A stretch of 64,000 nt of DNA from Paenibacillus tyrphae (GTDB lineage: Bacteria; Bacillota; Bacilli; Paenibacillales; NBRC-103111). The position numbers and the translations under genes are program-made. The stretch lies in contig NZ_JAMZAW010000002.1 in NCBI RefSeq assembly GCF_024158745.1, positions 62,001 through 126,000 on the forward strand, in the 5' to 3' direction. Below the pieces are notes generated by a model. That model had not been told where the DNA came from, did not search any database, and worked only from the letters and a program-made list of their open reading frames with translations. Positions within the stretch are counted from its first letter, which is position 1. Every line of letters begins with the position of its first letter. Below, in pieces: positions 45,053 through 53,133 of this stretch.

Positions 45053-46201
45053 TTACACAAGTGCTTTCCGCTGACCGAAATCGACGTCTTTATAATACGT
45101 ATCGACGACCAGAAGATTCGGTCCGCAGCAGTTGGCCGCCGGACAATGGCAGTTCACCGTCTTGCTCAGGCGATGATCTTTCCAGCGCGCGAATACTTGA
45201 TCGAGCCGGTCCGCATGAATGTTGCCGAGCGCCGGCACATCCGCAAAGTCGGTGACGAAAACATCGCCCGTGAACAGGTTCACGTTGAGGCGGTTACGCC
45301 CGTCCGGGTCGTTGCGCACGGTTACGTTCGGCTCGCGGCGAAGACGGGTTACCAGCTCCCGGTCCTCTTCGAGCGGGCTGCAAGCGTAAAAGGGCAGTGT
45401 GCCGAACAGCATCCACAGATCACGGTCGCGGTCGTCGAGCAGCCGATGAATCGCAGCCCGCGTCTGATCCAGCGTCAGCACCGGCAAATTGGAGGCGAAA
45501 GCGCTTGGATACATCGGGTGCACCTCGTGGCGGCGGCATCCCATTTCTTGAATCAGCTTATGAATTCCGCTTAGCTTCTCGTGCGTCCGGTAATTGATCA
45601 TCGATTCCGCCGAAACAAACATCCCGCCGCTGGCGAGCGCTTTCGCATTCTCGACCATCCGTTCATATAATTTAGCCGCCGTCGTGGCGGATACTCTTCG
45701 GTCTGTCCGGACGAACCCGACTTCGTAGAAATCGTCGGCGTTCAAATAGTTGAACGAAATATGCATCACGTCGAGATAAGGAGCCATCGCTTCGTACCGC
45801 GAAAGGTCCAGCGTCACGTTAGAGTTGATTTGCGAACGGACTCCCCGCTCCCTGGCGTAGCGCAGCAAGGGAACGATATATTCGCGCACCGTCTGCTCGT
45901 GATAGCTCGGCTCCCCGCCGGTAATGCTGATCGTCTCCAATCCCTCGACTTCGTCCAGCCGCTTCAAGATGACATTCAGCGGGATGCGCGGTCCTTCCGA
46001 TACCATGAGCGATTCGCCGACGGCGCAGTGCTCGCAGCGCATGTTGCATAAATTCGTCACGGTCAGCTCGACGCTCGTCAATCGGTGTTCGCTATGTGTT
46101 TGCAGAGAGCGCAGCGGGTCCCACGGATCGTATTCGGGCGTTATCTGGGGCAATACGGGCAAATCGTTGACGATTAAGCGATCGGACATGTTGTTTTTCA
46201 C
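45053..46201 (-). CDS. Radical SAM protein, YfkAB-like
   Basis: A 382-residue protein with the radical SAM cluster C52, C56 and C59 (NLCNMRCEHCA), the glycine motif SITGGEPSYHE, and a cysteine-rich end TVNCHCPAANCCGP that could bind a second iron-sulfur cluster. The overall sequence resembles the Bacillus YfkA/YfkB radical SAM protein, whose reaction is unknown. The start is a GTG at 46201 or an ATG four codons on; AGGTG lies at -15 for the latter. It stands alone on the minus strand. Confidence 0.88.
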   Translation of the reverse strand: MKNNMSDRLIVNDLPVLPQITPEYDPWDPLRSLQTHSEHRLTSVELTVTNLCNMRCEHCAVGESLMVSEGPRIPLNVILKRLDEVEGLETISITGGEPSYHEQTVREYIVPLLRYARERGVRSQINSNVTLDLSRYEAMAPYLDVMHISFNYLNADDFYEVGFVRTDRRVSATTAAKLYERMVENAKALASGGMFVSAESMINYRTHEKLSGIHKLIQEMGCRRHEVHPMYPSAFASNLPVLTLDQTRAAIHRLLDDRDRDLWMLFGTLPFYACSPLEEDRELVTRLRREPNVTVRNDPDGRNRLNVNLFTGDVFVTDFADVPALGNIHADRLDQVFARWKDHRLSKTVNCHCPAANCCGPNLLVVDTYYKDVDFGQRKALV

Positions 46202-46298
46202 ACCTGACTTCTTTAAAAAGTAAAATCTAACAATAATATATTACCCATTGTATCGTAATACGATTGAAAAGAAAACCGACGTCCTGTCGCGCCGCACC

Positions 46299-46655
46299 TC
46301 ACTCCCGCTGTTCGGAAAGGTCGATGCCGCGCGGCTTTCCCCATTTTCTTGCCCAATTTCCCATTTCCACAAGTATGGTTTGAAAGTCTTTGCCTTTATC
46401 CGTTAAGGAATATTCGACGGTTACCGGTACCGTAGGAAACACTTGACGACGGATAATCTCATGCTCCTCCAGATGACGCAAAATATCGGTCAGCGATTTG
46501 GTGCTGATATGGTCCAGATTGCGGCGCAATTGATTGAACCTCTGCGGACCTTTGAACAGTTGACGGAGAACCAGGAACGACCATTTTCCTCCGAAAATTT
46601 GGAGTGCCTCCTCCACGGAAGCCATGCATTCCTCTTCGTTTGAAATTGGGTCCAC
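46299..46655 (-). CDS. HxlR-family transcriptional regulator
   Basis: A 118-residue winged-helix protein starting at a GTG with AAGGAGGTGATCGA upstream. It shows the family pattern: C10 near the N-terminus, FGGKWSFLVLRQLFKGPQRF, LRRNLDHISTKSLTDILRHLEE and EYSLTDKG. Members often sense aldehydes, quinones or redox state through the N-terminal cysteine. No partner gene is adjacent in an obvious regulon; the radical SAM gene follows it after about 100 bases. Confidence 0.9.
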   Translation of the reverse strand: MDPISNEEECMASVEEALQIFGGKWSFLVLRQLFKGPQRFNQLRRNLDHISTKSLTDILRHLEEHEIIRRQVFPTVPVTVEYSLTDKGKDFQTILVEMGNWARKWGKPRGIDLSEQRE

Positions 46656-46782
46656 TCGATCACCTCCTTACGAAAGAGAAGTTAGTTTATAATTTAACAT
46701 TATACTAAAAAATCAGCTATGCTTCAAATTAAAATCCAGTTGCATACAGTAGTCCCAGTTCCCCAAAACATCGCCAACATCA

Positions 46783-46806
46783 AAAAAGACAGCTTCCGGG
46801 AAGCTG
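46783..46806 (-). terminator. Terminator of the first HD-GYP gene
   Basis: CAGCTTC and GAAGCTG (46790-46796 with 46800-46806) form a tight stem, followed on the minus strand by TCTTTTTTGATG. It lies 20 bases after the HD-GYP stop. The 110 bases beyond it, up to the HxlR gene, hold an AT-rich promoter region. Confidence 0.75.
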
Positions 46807-46825
46807 CCTCTGTACGGCTCTGACA

Positions 46826-47923
46826 CTATATAGGTTTATGGTTGACGCCGGTAATCATGACCGACAGCATTTTGGACAAATCAATTTCGGGCGTATCCTT
46901 CAGCTCCTGTCCCTCCGCATCCAGCAGCAGTCGTACGACCGGACGCTGCGGCACGTTCGCATTCAAATCGACGACCACTCCCGTTTCACCCGTGTTTAGA
47001 GTCACGGTGATGCCGATCGGATAGATGGCGATTTTATCGCGGAACAATTCGATCTGCTGGGTTTCGTACAAGGTGCCCGATCCGGCAAACAAAATTTCCA
47101 TCGCCTGGTGCGGAAGCATGGCGCTTCGGTACACGCGGTGGGTCGTCATGGCGTCGTAAGAATCGACCAGCCCGATCCAGCGCGCATATTCGTGTATTTC
47201 CGAGCCCTTGAGTCCGCGCGGATACCCGCTGCCGTCCAGTCTTTCGTGATGTTGAAAGGCGCAGTGCGCGGCGAGCAGCGGAATGTTGGGCTCGTCCTTC
47301 AGAAATTGAAAGCCGAATACCGTATGATGCTTAATCCGCTCATATTCGGTTTCCGACAGCTTTCCTTTTTTGCGCAGCAGTTCAAGCGGGATTTGGGTTT
47401 TGCCCACATCGTGGAGCAGCGCCCCCAGGCCGAGCGTCATCAGCTCTTCCCGGTCGTAGCCGTGCGCCATGCCGAGCATCGTCGCATAGATGCACACATT
47501 GAGCGAATGCTGAAACAAATATTCGTCCATGAGGCTGATATTGGTCAACATAATCATGGCATCCTTGTGCTGGCTCAAGTCGTCCAAAATCATGCTCATC
47601 ATCCCACGAAACGCTTTGCCGACCTGGATCTGGCCCACCAACTTGCGCTTGACCTGATCCTCCATCATTTTACGGAAGGAGGTCCGGATCTCGGTAATCG
47701 CTTGGAGCCGCGTCTCCTCGGTAAGGACATCATGAACAATCAGATCCCGGGTTCGGGGATCGTCGATATATACAAAGTCCACGCCATGCTCGCCTAGGCG
47801 GGTAATAAGCGCCTGCGTCAATTCCACCCGCTCGCCAAGCAGCGTCAACCCGTCCGAGTTGTATATTTTTTTCCCAAGGCGCATGCCGGGTTTGACCATG
47901 CTTAGCGGAAGCAAACGCATCAA
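46826..47923 (-). CDS. HD-GYP domain phosphodiesterase, copy 1
   Basis: 365 residues. The N-terminal part (1-60, LSMVKPGMRLGKKIYNSDG) is the conserved module found before many HD-GYP domains. The catalytic domain has HDVGK at 171-175 and the GYP motif HHERLDGSGYP at 225-235, both complete, so cyclic-di-GMP hydrolysis is expected. A TTG at 47923 or the next ATG starts it. No receiver or membrane domain is present, so it is a soluble enzyme. The second copy is at 53134. Confidence 0.9.
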   Translation of the reverse strand: MMRLLPLSMVKPGMRLGKKIYNSDGLTLLGERVELTQALITRLGEHGVDFVYIDDPRTRDLIVHDVLTEETRLQAITEIRTSFRKMMEDQVKRKLVGQIQVGKAFRGMMSMILDDLSQHKDAMIMLTNISLMDEYLFQHSLNVCIYATMLGMAHGYDREELMTLGLGALLHDVGKTQIPLELLRKKGKLSETEYERIKHHTVFGFQFLKDEPNIPLLAAHCAFQHHERLDGSGYPRGLKGSEIHEYARWIGLVDSYDAMTTHRVYRSAMLPHQAMEILFAGSGTLYETQQIELFRDKIAIYPIGITVTLNTGETGVVVDLNANVPQRPVVRLLLDAEGQELKDTPEIDLSKMLSVMITGVNHKPI

Positions 47924-48050
47924 CGAACCACGTCTTCTTTCTAAAGAAAAATTTAGAAAATATCGATATGATTAAGCGTATCGAATTCGAAACAAAAGAG
48001 CAATATGTTTTTTCACGATTTGACAAAATTTATATGAACATCGGACGAAA

Positions 48051-48088
48051 AAAAAGCCGGAAACAAGAGAATATCCCCTATTTCCGGC
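48051..48088 (-). terminator. Terminator of uppP
   Basis: GCCGGAAA (48056-48063) and TTTCCGGC (48081-48088) form an 8-bp stem; on the minus strand eight T follow. It lies 26 bases after the uppP stop. Confidence 0.85.
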
Positions 48089-48113
48089 AAAATATCGTCG
48101 AATTCCGAACAAG

Positions 48114-48920
48114 CTACCGCAGCACGAAGATCCAGAACAGCGCGGCAGCGGCAAAGCGATAATACGCAAAATACGACATGCTGAATTTTTGGACGAATTT
48201 GATGAACGTAACGACCGCGAGCAGCGCTACGACGAACGACACGATAAAGCCGATAGCAAAAAATCCGACATCTCCGGAAGAGAACGTATCGAGGTTTTTT
48301 AACAGCTCGTATCCGGTAGCCACCACCATGACGGGAATGGCGATAATAAATGTAAAGTCGGCGGCAGCCTTGCGGCTCGCTCCGGCCAGCATCCCTCCGG
48401 CAATCGTCGATCCTGAACGGGAGAAGCCCGGCCAAATCGAAATGATCTGCCATAGACCGATGAAAAACGCCTGCTTGTACGTCAGCTCGTCGACATCGTG
48501 CGCGGTTACCTCCGGCTGGAATTTCTCCCCGATGATCAGCAGCACGCCGCCGAGGATCAGGCCGATAAGCACGGTTTCCGGCGAGAAGAGGTAGGCTTTA
48601 ATAAAGTCTTTCGTCAAATAAGCAATCGCCAGCGTTGGCACGATCGCCAGCATAATGTGGAGCAAATTCATCCCTTTGCCTGCTTTGGGCTTTTCCTTGC
48701 TGAGACCGAACAGCCGCAATATCCGCTTCCAGTATACGACGACCCCGGCCATTATGGCGCCGAGTTGGATGACGATCTCGAATGTTTTGATCAATTCATC
48801 CGTATCCGGAATTCCCAGCAGCGTGCTCGTCAAAATCATGTGGCCCGTGGACGAAACGGGCAAAAACTCCGTCAAGCCTTCCACGATGCCGATAATCACC
48901 GCTACCCACCAATCGTGCAT
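48114..48920 (-). CDS. uppP: Undecaprenyl-diphosphatase
   Basis: Membrane enzyme recycling undecaprenyl diphosphate to the monophosphate carrier for peptidoglycan synthesis; the family gives bacitracin resistance. The 268 residues hold about eight helices, with the catalytic motifs GLTEFLPVSSTGHMIL (residues 15-30) and PGFSRSGSTIAGGMLAG near residue 160. AGGAGGAGCGC precedes the ATG. Confidence 0.96.
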   Translation of the reverse strand: MHDWWVAVIIGIVEGLTEFLPVSSTGHMILTSTLLGIPDTDELIKTFEIVIQLGAIMAGVVVYWKRILRLFGLSKEKPKAGKGMNLLHIMLAIVPTLAIAYLTKDFIKAYLFSPETVLIGLILGGVLLIIGEKFQPEVTAHDVDELTYKQAFFIGLWQIISIWPGFSRSGSTIAGGMLAGASRKAAADFTFIIAIPVMVVATGYELLKNLDTFSSGDVGFFAIGFIVSFVVALLAVVTFIKFVQKFSMSYFAYYRFAAAALFWIFVLR

Positions 48921-49017
48921 GCGCTCCTCCTACTCTCTCCCTCGAAATGATCCAGTTCGTATCATGATTAGCTTTTTATATTCTAGCTTGTTTGCCGCGG
49001 TTTGTACACACTTGGAA

Positions 49018-50472
49018 TTAAGTAGCGTGAGGCGATTCGCCGACCGGGCGCCACCGTCGGGAAAAGCTGCGCTGAAGCGACGCTTCGTCGCGAAGCTCCC
49101 GGAGCAGCACATCGCGCAAAAATTCCGGCAGGAAGAACTGCGGTTCCGCCCCTTCTCCAAGGGACGTGAAGCCGACCCGGAACGTAAACATGTCGATGGA
49201 GCCGACCAAATACTGCCGCTCCGCCTCCAGCGGCTGCCCGCCGACGTCCACGGCGCGAATCTTCGCATAATCGGCCCCTTCCGGGTCGTATTGCACAGTG
49301 AGTCCGTCCACACACAGCGTGCCGAGCACTTTGCCGCGAAAGCCGTAGCCGTACAGCGGTTTGTCCATGAATTCGGGAAGCAGCGATTCCTCCAGCGCGC
49401 GAAGCAGCTGCGCCCCGGTCAGCTTCATCCGGCACGGGTTGATCGGCGACGGGCACAATTGCAGCAGCATACCGGCCGATACCGGGCCTTGCGGCAGTCC
49501 GCCGAGCAGCTGTCCGGCATTGACCAGGCCGATCTCGGCTCCCATCCACTGGCGCAATCCCCCGGCCAGCAAATTCCCGAGCGGCGACTCGCCATACCAG
49601 TCGTACGGCATTTCGACAGGCAGGCGGGCGACCTCACGGTCCAATTCGGCGGCGGCACGAAGGCCATACTGCCCGATCAGGCTGCGGATCTCCTCATCCT
49701 CCGGCTCAATAGCCACCGCTTGCACGGAAGCATCCGCATGCACCAGCTTCTGTTCGGCGGGATCCCAGTCCAGATCGACGACTCCGACGTATTGTCCGAA
49801 TTTGCCCGTGGCGCAGACGAGCGTCCCGCCAATGCGCAGCGGTTCTTCGAGCAGGTGATGCGTGTGCCCGCCCAAAATCAGATCGATGCCCGGCACTTCG
49901 GCCGCCATACGCTCGTCGTTGCGCAGCCCGAGATGGGACATGACAATGAGCACGTCCACTTGGGGACGAAGCTGCCGGACAAGGGGCGGCACGACGTCGA
50001 ACGGCTCCCGCACATCCCATCCGAGCAGGTTGTAAAACTCGGGAAAGCAGGCGGTGACTCCGATCAGCCCGATGCGCACTCCCGCTTTGCGGACGATATG
50101 ATACGGCACCGCCCATGGCGGCAGCGCTCCCGTTGCCGATGCCGGCAGGTTGCAGATAACGGTGGCGAAGTTCGCCTGTCGCCCGTACAGCTCGGAAAGC
50201 ACGTCCTCCGTGTAGGACAATCCCTCGTTGTTGCCGAGCGTGACCGCTTCATACCCGGATGCATTCAGCACCACGATGTTCGTCCGGCCGTCCGTCCCTT
50301 CGGTTTCCGGGCGCATCCGGTCGATATGATCTCCGATATCGAGCGTAAGCGTCCGCTCTTCTCCGGCTTCCGCGCGAAGCCTCCGCAGGACGGAGGCGAT
50401 GCGGGGCATTTGTTCAAAGTGGCTGTGAATATCGTTCGTATGAAGGACGCGCAGCCTCATTCGTTCGATCAC
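49018..50472 (-). CDS. 5'-nucleotidase/metallophosphoesterase, YunD-like
   Basis: 484 residues from a GTG at 50472 preceded by AAGGAAGG. The N-terminal calcineurin-like domain has VLHTNDIHSHF, DIGDHIDR, LGNNEGLSY, MSHLGLRND and LGGHTHHLLEEP; the C-terminal 5_nucleotid_C domain starts near residue 300 (YGESPLGNLLAGGLRQWMGAE). There is no signal peptide, so it is cytoplasmic like YunD and unlike secreted UshA. The substrate is probably a nucleotide or dinucleotide. It lies 97 bases before uppP on the same strand. Confidence 0.88.
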   Translation of the reverse strand: MIERMRLRVLHTNDIHSHFEQMPRIASVLRRLRAEAGEERTLTLDIGDHIDRMRPETEGTDGRTNIVVLNASGYEAVTLGNNEGLSYTEDVLSELYGRQANFATVICNLPASATGALPPWAVPYHIVRKAGVRIGLIGVTACFPEFYNLLGWDVREPFDVVPPLVRQLRPQVDVLIVMSHLGLRNDERMAAEVPGIDLILGGHTHHLLEEPLRIGGTLVCATGKFGQYVGVVDLDWDPAEQKLVHADASVQAVAIEPEDEEIRSLIGQYGLRAAAELDREVARLPVEMPYDWYGESPLGNLLAGGLRQWMGAEIGLVNAGQLLGGLPQGPVSAGMLLQLCPSPINPCRMKLTGAQLLRALEESLLPEFMDKPLYGYGFRGKVLGTLCVDGLTVQYDPEGADYAKIRAVDVGGQPLEAERQYLVGSIDMFTFRVGFTSLGEGAEPQFFLPEFLRDVLLRELRDEASLQRSFSRRWRPVGESPHAT

Positions 50473-50521
50473 AAAGGCACCTTCCTTCAAGTAGCGAGTA
50501 GATGAACGGAGCCGCGTGCTG

Positions 50522-50989
50522 TCAAGAACGTGGCTTGAACAGCTGCTCCGGTGTTATCGTATTTTTGAACCCGTACGTCGCCGCTTTTTCCGCGGCTTCT
50601 TCATCGTAGAGAATCCGGATTCGCACGATGCTTTTCACATTGAGGCATTCGCTGCTTCCGTCCGGAACGTACAAGCGGATCGGATGCCCTTTGGCCAGCG
50701 GGCTGCCATCTTCCTGTTCGTAGAGCACCAAGGCTTGCTTCAATTCGCTCCAAGGAATGCCCGCTTGAAATTCGTCCGCCCCTTCGACCTCCAGACGGGT
50801 CGGGGTCCGTCCCGGCTCCACCTGCTGTGCTTGGACCCAAGCTTCGTACCAGGCCAGCCAGTCGAACGCATTCCCTGTGACGCCGCTCACCCGCTCCTGT
50901 ACCGGAAACCTCCGCGGAGCGATGGCCGCCAGCTCGCTTACGGCATACCGGATGCGGCCGACGTACTCATCTGCGATTTCTATAGTCAT
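50522..50989 (-). CDS. Small protein resembling part of the sulfite-oxidase-type molybdopterin fold
   Basis: 155 residues. The stretch ALVLYEQEDGSPLAKGHPIRL, quoted in parts as LVLYEQEDGSPL and GHPIRLYVP, followed by VKSIVRIRIL, resembles the end of the oxidoreductase molybdopterin-binding domain (family pattern GxPLxxxHxxPxRLxxP then VKWIxxIE). The molybdenum-ligand cysteine region of the full domain is not present at the expected place, and the length is about half. It is divergent from the MoaD-MoaE fusion, which supports a molybdopterin link. GATGGAGGCGTAGC precedes the ATG. Function unproven. Confidence 0.6.
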   Translation of the reverse strand: MTIEIADEYVGRIRYAVSELAAIAPRRFPVQERVSGVTGNAFDWLAWYEAWVQAQQVEPGRTPTRLEVEGADEFQAGIPWSELKQALVLYEQEDGSPLAKGHPIRLYVPDGSSECLNVKSIVRIRILYDEEAAEKAATYGFKNTITPEQLFKPRS

Positions 50990-51189
50990 GCTACGCCTCC
51001 ATCTCCCCTCGAAACATCACCAACCATTATATCATTTTTCGCTAAAAATATGGTATGCTGAAACTTAAAAGAACAGCCCGCAAAAGCCGGTGAATCACGA
51101 GCTTGGCAGCGGCCGGAGCAGCAATCCGCCGCACAAAACCTCATTCGCCGGACTTCGAAAGGCCGCTAAAACGAAGGAGTAGAACAACC

Positions 51190-51906
51190 ATGAAGCTGAC
51201 GCTGCTGCTTTTCGCCGGATTGGCCGAGCATTTCGGTTCCCCGGTACTGGAGCTGGACATAGAACAAGACGGGCTGACGCCACCGGAGCTCAAAGCCCTG
51301 CTGGCCGCCCGCTACCCTGCGGCATCGGACGTGCTTAAACAAGCGTTCGTCGCAGTGAATCAGCAGTACGCGGACGATGCGGTCTGCATCACCGGGCAGG
51401 ACGAGGTAGCGCTCATCCCGCCGGTTTCCGGCGGCGAGCCGGAGCCCTACGCCATCACCCGCGATCCGATTCTTGCCGATGAGGTGACGGCCAAAGTATT
51501 GCATCCGGACCATGGCGCGACGCTGGCATTTGTCGGTACCACCCGGGAGTTTACCCATGGCAAAAGAACCACGATGCTGGAATACGAAGCCTACGAGCCG
51601 ATGGCGCTGAAAACGATGCGTCAAATCGGCGAAGAGCTGTCCTCGCGCTGGCCGGGTACGCGGCTTGCGATTACGCACAGGCTCGGTACGGTGCCAGTAG
51701 GCGAGACGAGCGTCGTCATTGCCGTATCTTCCCCGCACCGCGACTTCGCCTATGAAGCGAGCCGGTATGCCATCGAGCGGCTGAAGCAGATCGTACCGAT
51801 CTGGAAGAAGGAAATATGGGAGGACGGCTCGGAGTGGAAGGGACATCAGCAAGGCCCCTGGAATCCGGCAGCCGGTCTTCCGCATGGAGGAGAGACGCGG
51901 GCATGA
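51190..51906 (+). CDS. Fused molybdopterin synthase, MoaD-MoaE
   Basis: A 238-residue fusion. Residues 1-82 are MoaD-like (beta-grasp, MKLTLLLFAGLAEHFG to LIPPVSGG), ending in the Gly81-Gly82 that MoaD carries as a C-terminal thiocarboxylate. Residues 85-225 are MoaE-like, with LAFVGTTREFTHGK, AITHRLGTVPVGE, SSPHRDFAYEA and the catalytic VPIWKKEIWEDGSEW. The two subunits together convert precursor Z (cPMP) to molybdopterin. Mycobacterial MoaX is a comparable fusion that is cleaved after the internal Gly-Gly. AAGGAG lies 10 bases before the ATG. The next gene overlaps it. Confidence 0.9.
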   Translation: MKLTLLLFAGLAEHFGSPVLELDIEQDGLTPPELKALLAARYPAASDVLKQAFVAVNQQYADDAVCITGQDEVALIPPVSGGEPEPYAITRDPILADEVTAKVLHPDHGATLAFVGTTREFTHGKRTTMLEYEAYEPMALKTMRQIGEELSSRWPGTRLAITHRLGTVPVGETSVVIAVSSPHRDFAYEASRYAIERLKQIVPIWKKEIWEDGSEWKGHQQGPWNPAAGLPHGGETRA

Positions 51907-52979
51907 ACGTATCTGACAGCATGACGGAGCAGGAGAACGTACAAGTCGCGGACCGGGAACGGTATTCGCGGCAGATGCTGTTCGCCCCCATCGGCGAAGC
52001 CGGCCAAGCCAAGCTGCTGCAGGCCCGCGTTGCCATTGTGGGCATGGGCGCGCTCGGCACGGTGCTCGCCAATCATATGGTGCGCGCCGGCATCGCCTTC
52101 GTGCGCCTGATCGACCGCGACTTCGTCGAGCGGAGCAATCTGCAGCGGCAGATGCTTTATGACGAAACGGACGCGGCCGGTTCCGCGCCCAAAGCGGAAG
52201 CGGCTGCCGCCCGTCTGGGCGCGGCGAACTCCGGCGTGGTCATCGAGCCGGTCGTGGCCGACTTGAACTTCGCCAATGCCGAGCAATTGCTGGCCGACGT
52301 CCAGCTTATTCTGGACGGTACGGATAATTTTGCGGTGCGCTTTTTAATTAACGACGTCAGCGTCAAGCACGGAATTCCGTGGATCTACGGCGGCGCCGTA
52401 AGTTCCCGCGGCGTCTCGCACACCGTCATTCCCGGCGAAACGCCTTGTCTGCGGTGCTTGTTCGACCAACCTCCGGCCCGGGGCACGACGGAGACATGCG
52501 ATACGGCAGGCGTGATCGGATCGATCATTCATACGGTCGCCTCCCACCAGGCGGCCGAAGCGCTGAAGCTGCTTGTGGAGGCCCATCAGCAGCTAAATCG
52601 CAAGATGGTCCATTGGGACCTTTGGTATAACCAATACGCCGCGATCGACGTGTCAAAAGCCCGCAAAGCGGATTGCCCTTGCTGCGCAGCACGTCAATTC
52701 GAATACCTGGATGCTTCGTTGGAGGAAGATACGATCCAAACACTGTGCGGCCGGAATTCTGTCCAAATCCAGCCCGTTGCCCCTGCCGCGCTATCTTTGG
52801 AAGAATGGGCGGAACGGCTTCAGCCGCTTGGAAGGATCGAGAAAAACCCGTTTCTCCTCAAGCTTCATTTGGACGAAGCGTTGACATTGGTGCTTTTCCC
52901 GGACGGCAGGATGATCGTACAGGGCACCGAAGACCCTACCGTGGCCAAAAGCTTGTACAGCCGCTATATCGGAATGTAA
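51903..52979 (+). CDS. MoeB/ThiF-family sulfur-carrier activating enzyme
   Basis: A 358-residue E1-like adenylyltransferase. The nucleotide motif is GMGALG (47-52), DGTDN at 138-142, the zinc cysteines C182, C185, C258 and C261, and the catalytic cysteine C199 in ETCDTAGVIG. It should adenylate the MoaD C-terminus; ThiS is a possible second partner. The ATG overlaps the MoaD-MoaE stop by 4 bases and has GGAGGAG upstream, so the two are coupled. Residues 265-358 are not a rhodanese domain but a short unrecognised domain with LCGRNSVQIQPV. Confidence 0.9.
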   Translation: MNVSDSMTEQENVQVADRERYSRQMLFAPIGEAGQAKLLQARVAIVGMGALGTVLANHMVRAGIAFVRLIDRDFVERSNLQRQMLYDETDAAGSAPKAEAAAARLGAANSGVVIEPVVADLNFANAEQLLADVQLILDGTDNFAVRFLINDVSVKHGIPWIYGGAVSSRGVSHTVIPGETPCLRCLFDQPPARGTTETCDTAGVIGSIIHTVASHQAAEALKLLVEAHQQLNRKMVHWDLWYNQYAAIDVSKARKADCPCCAARQFEYLDASLEEDTIQTLCGRNSVQIQPVAPAALSLEEWAERLQPLGRIEKNPFLLKLHLDEALTLVLFPDGRMIVQGTEDPTVAKSLYSRYIGM

Positions 52980-53075
52980 TTGTTACAAAATAGATTAAAT
53001 ATTAATTAATTTTTACCTTTTATTCGACAAAATTCGAGTGCTTCGGGTTCATTTTCCTGTTATCATGAGACAAAA

Positions 53076-53106
53076 GGGACAACTTTTACATATCTGTAAA
53101 CGTCCC
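53076..53106 (+). other. Hairpin in the leader of the second HD-GYP gene
   Basis: GGGAC and GTCCC enclose TTTTACA and TGTAAA, with a TATC loop and a small bulge. It lies 28 bases before the GTG start. It does not match the cyclic-di-GMP riboswitch consensus that I know. The 150-base gap to the previous gene is otherwise AT-rich and presumably contains the promoter. Confidence 0.4.
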
Positions 53107-53133
53107 GTGACCCCAGGACAGAGGTGACCCGTT

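Noticed and set aside
48655-50505. Open frame of 616 codons antisense to uppP and the nucleotidase gene
   Set aside because: Crosses two certain genes on the other strand; product composition is that of antisense translation.
53076-53106. Cyclic-di-GMP riboswitch before the second HD-GYP gene
   Set aside because: A hairpin exists but the conserved riboswitch core sequences that I know are absent.
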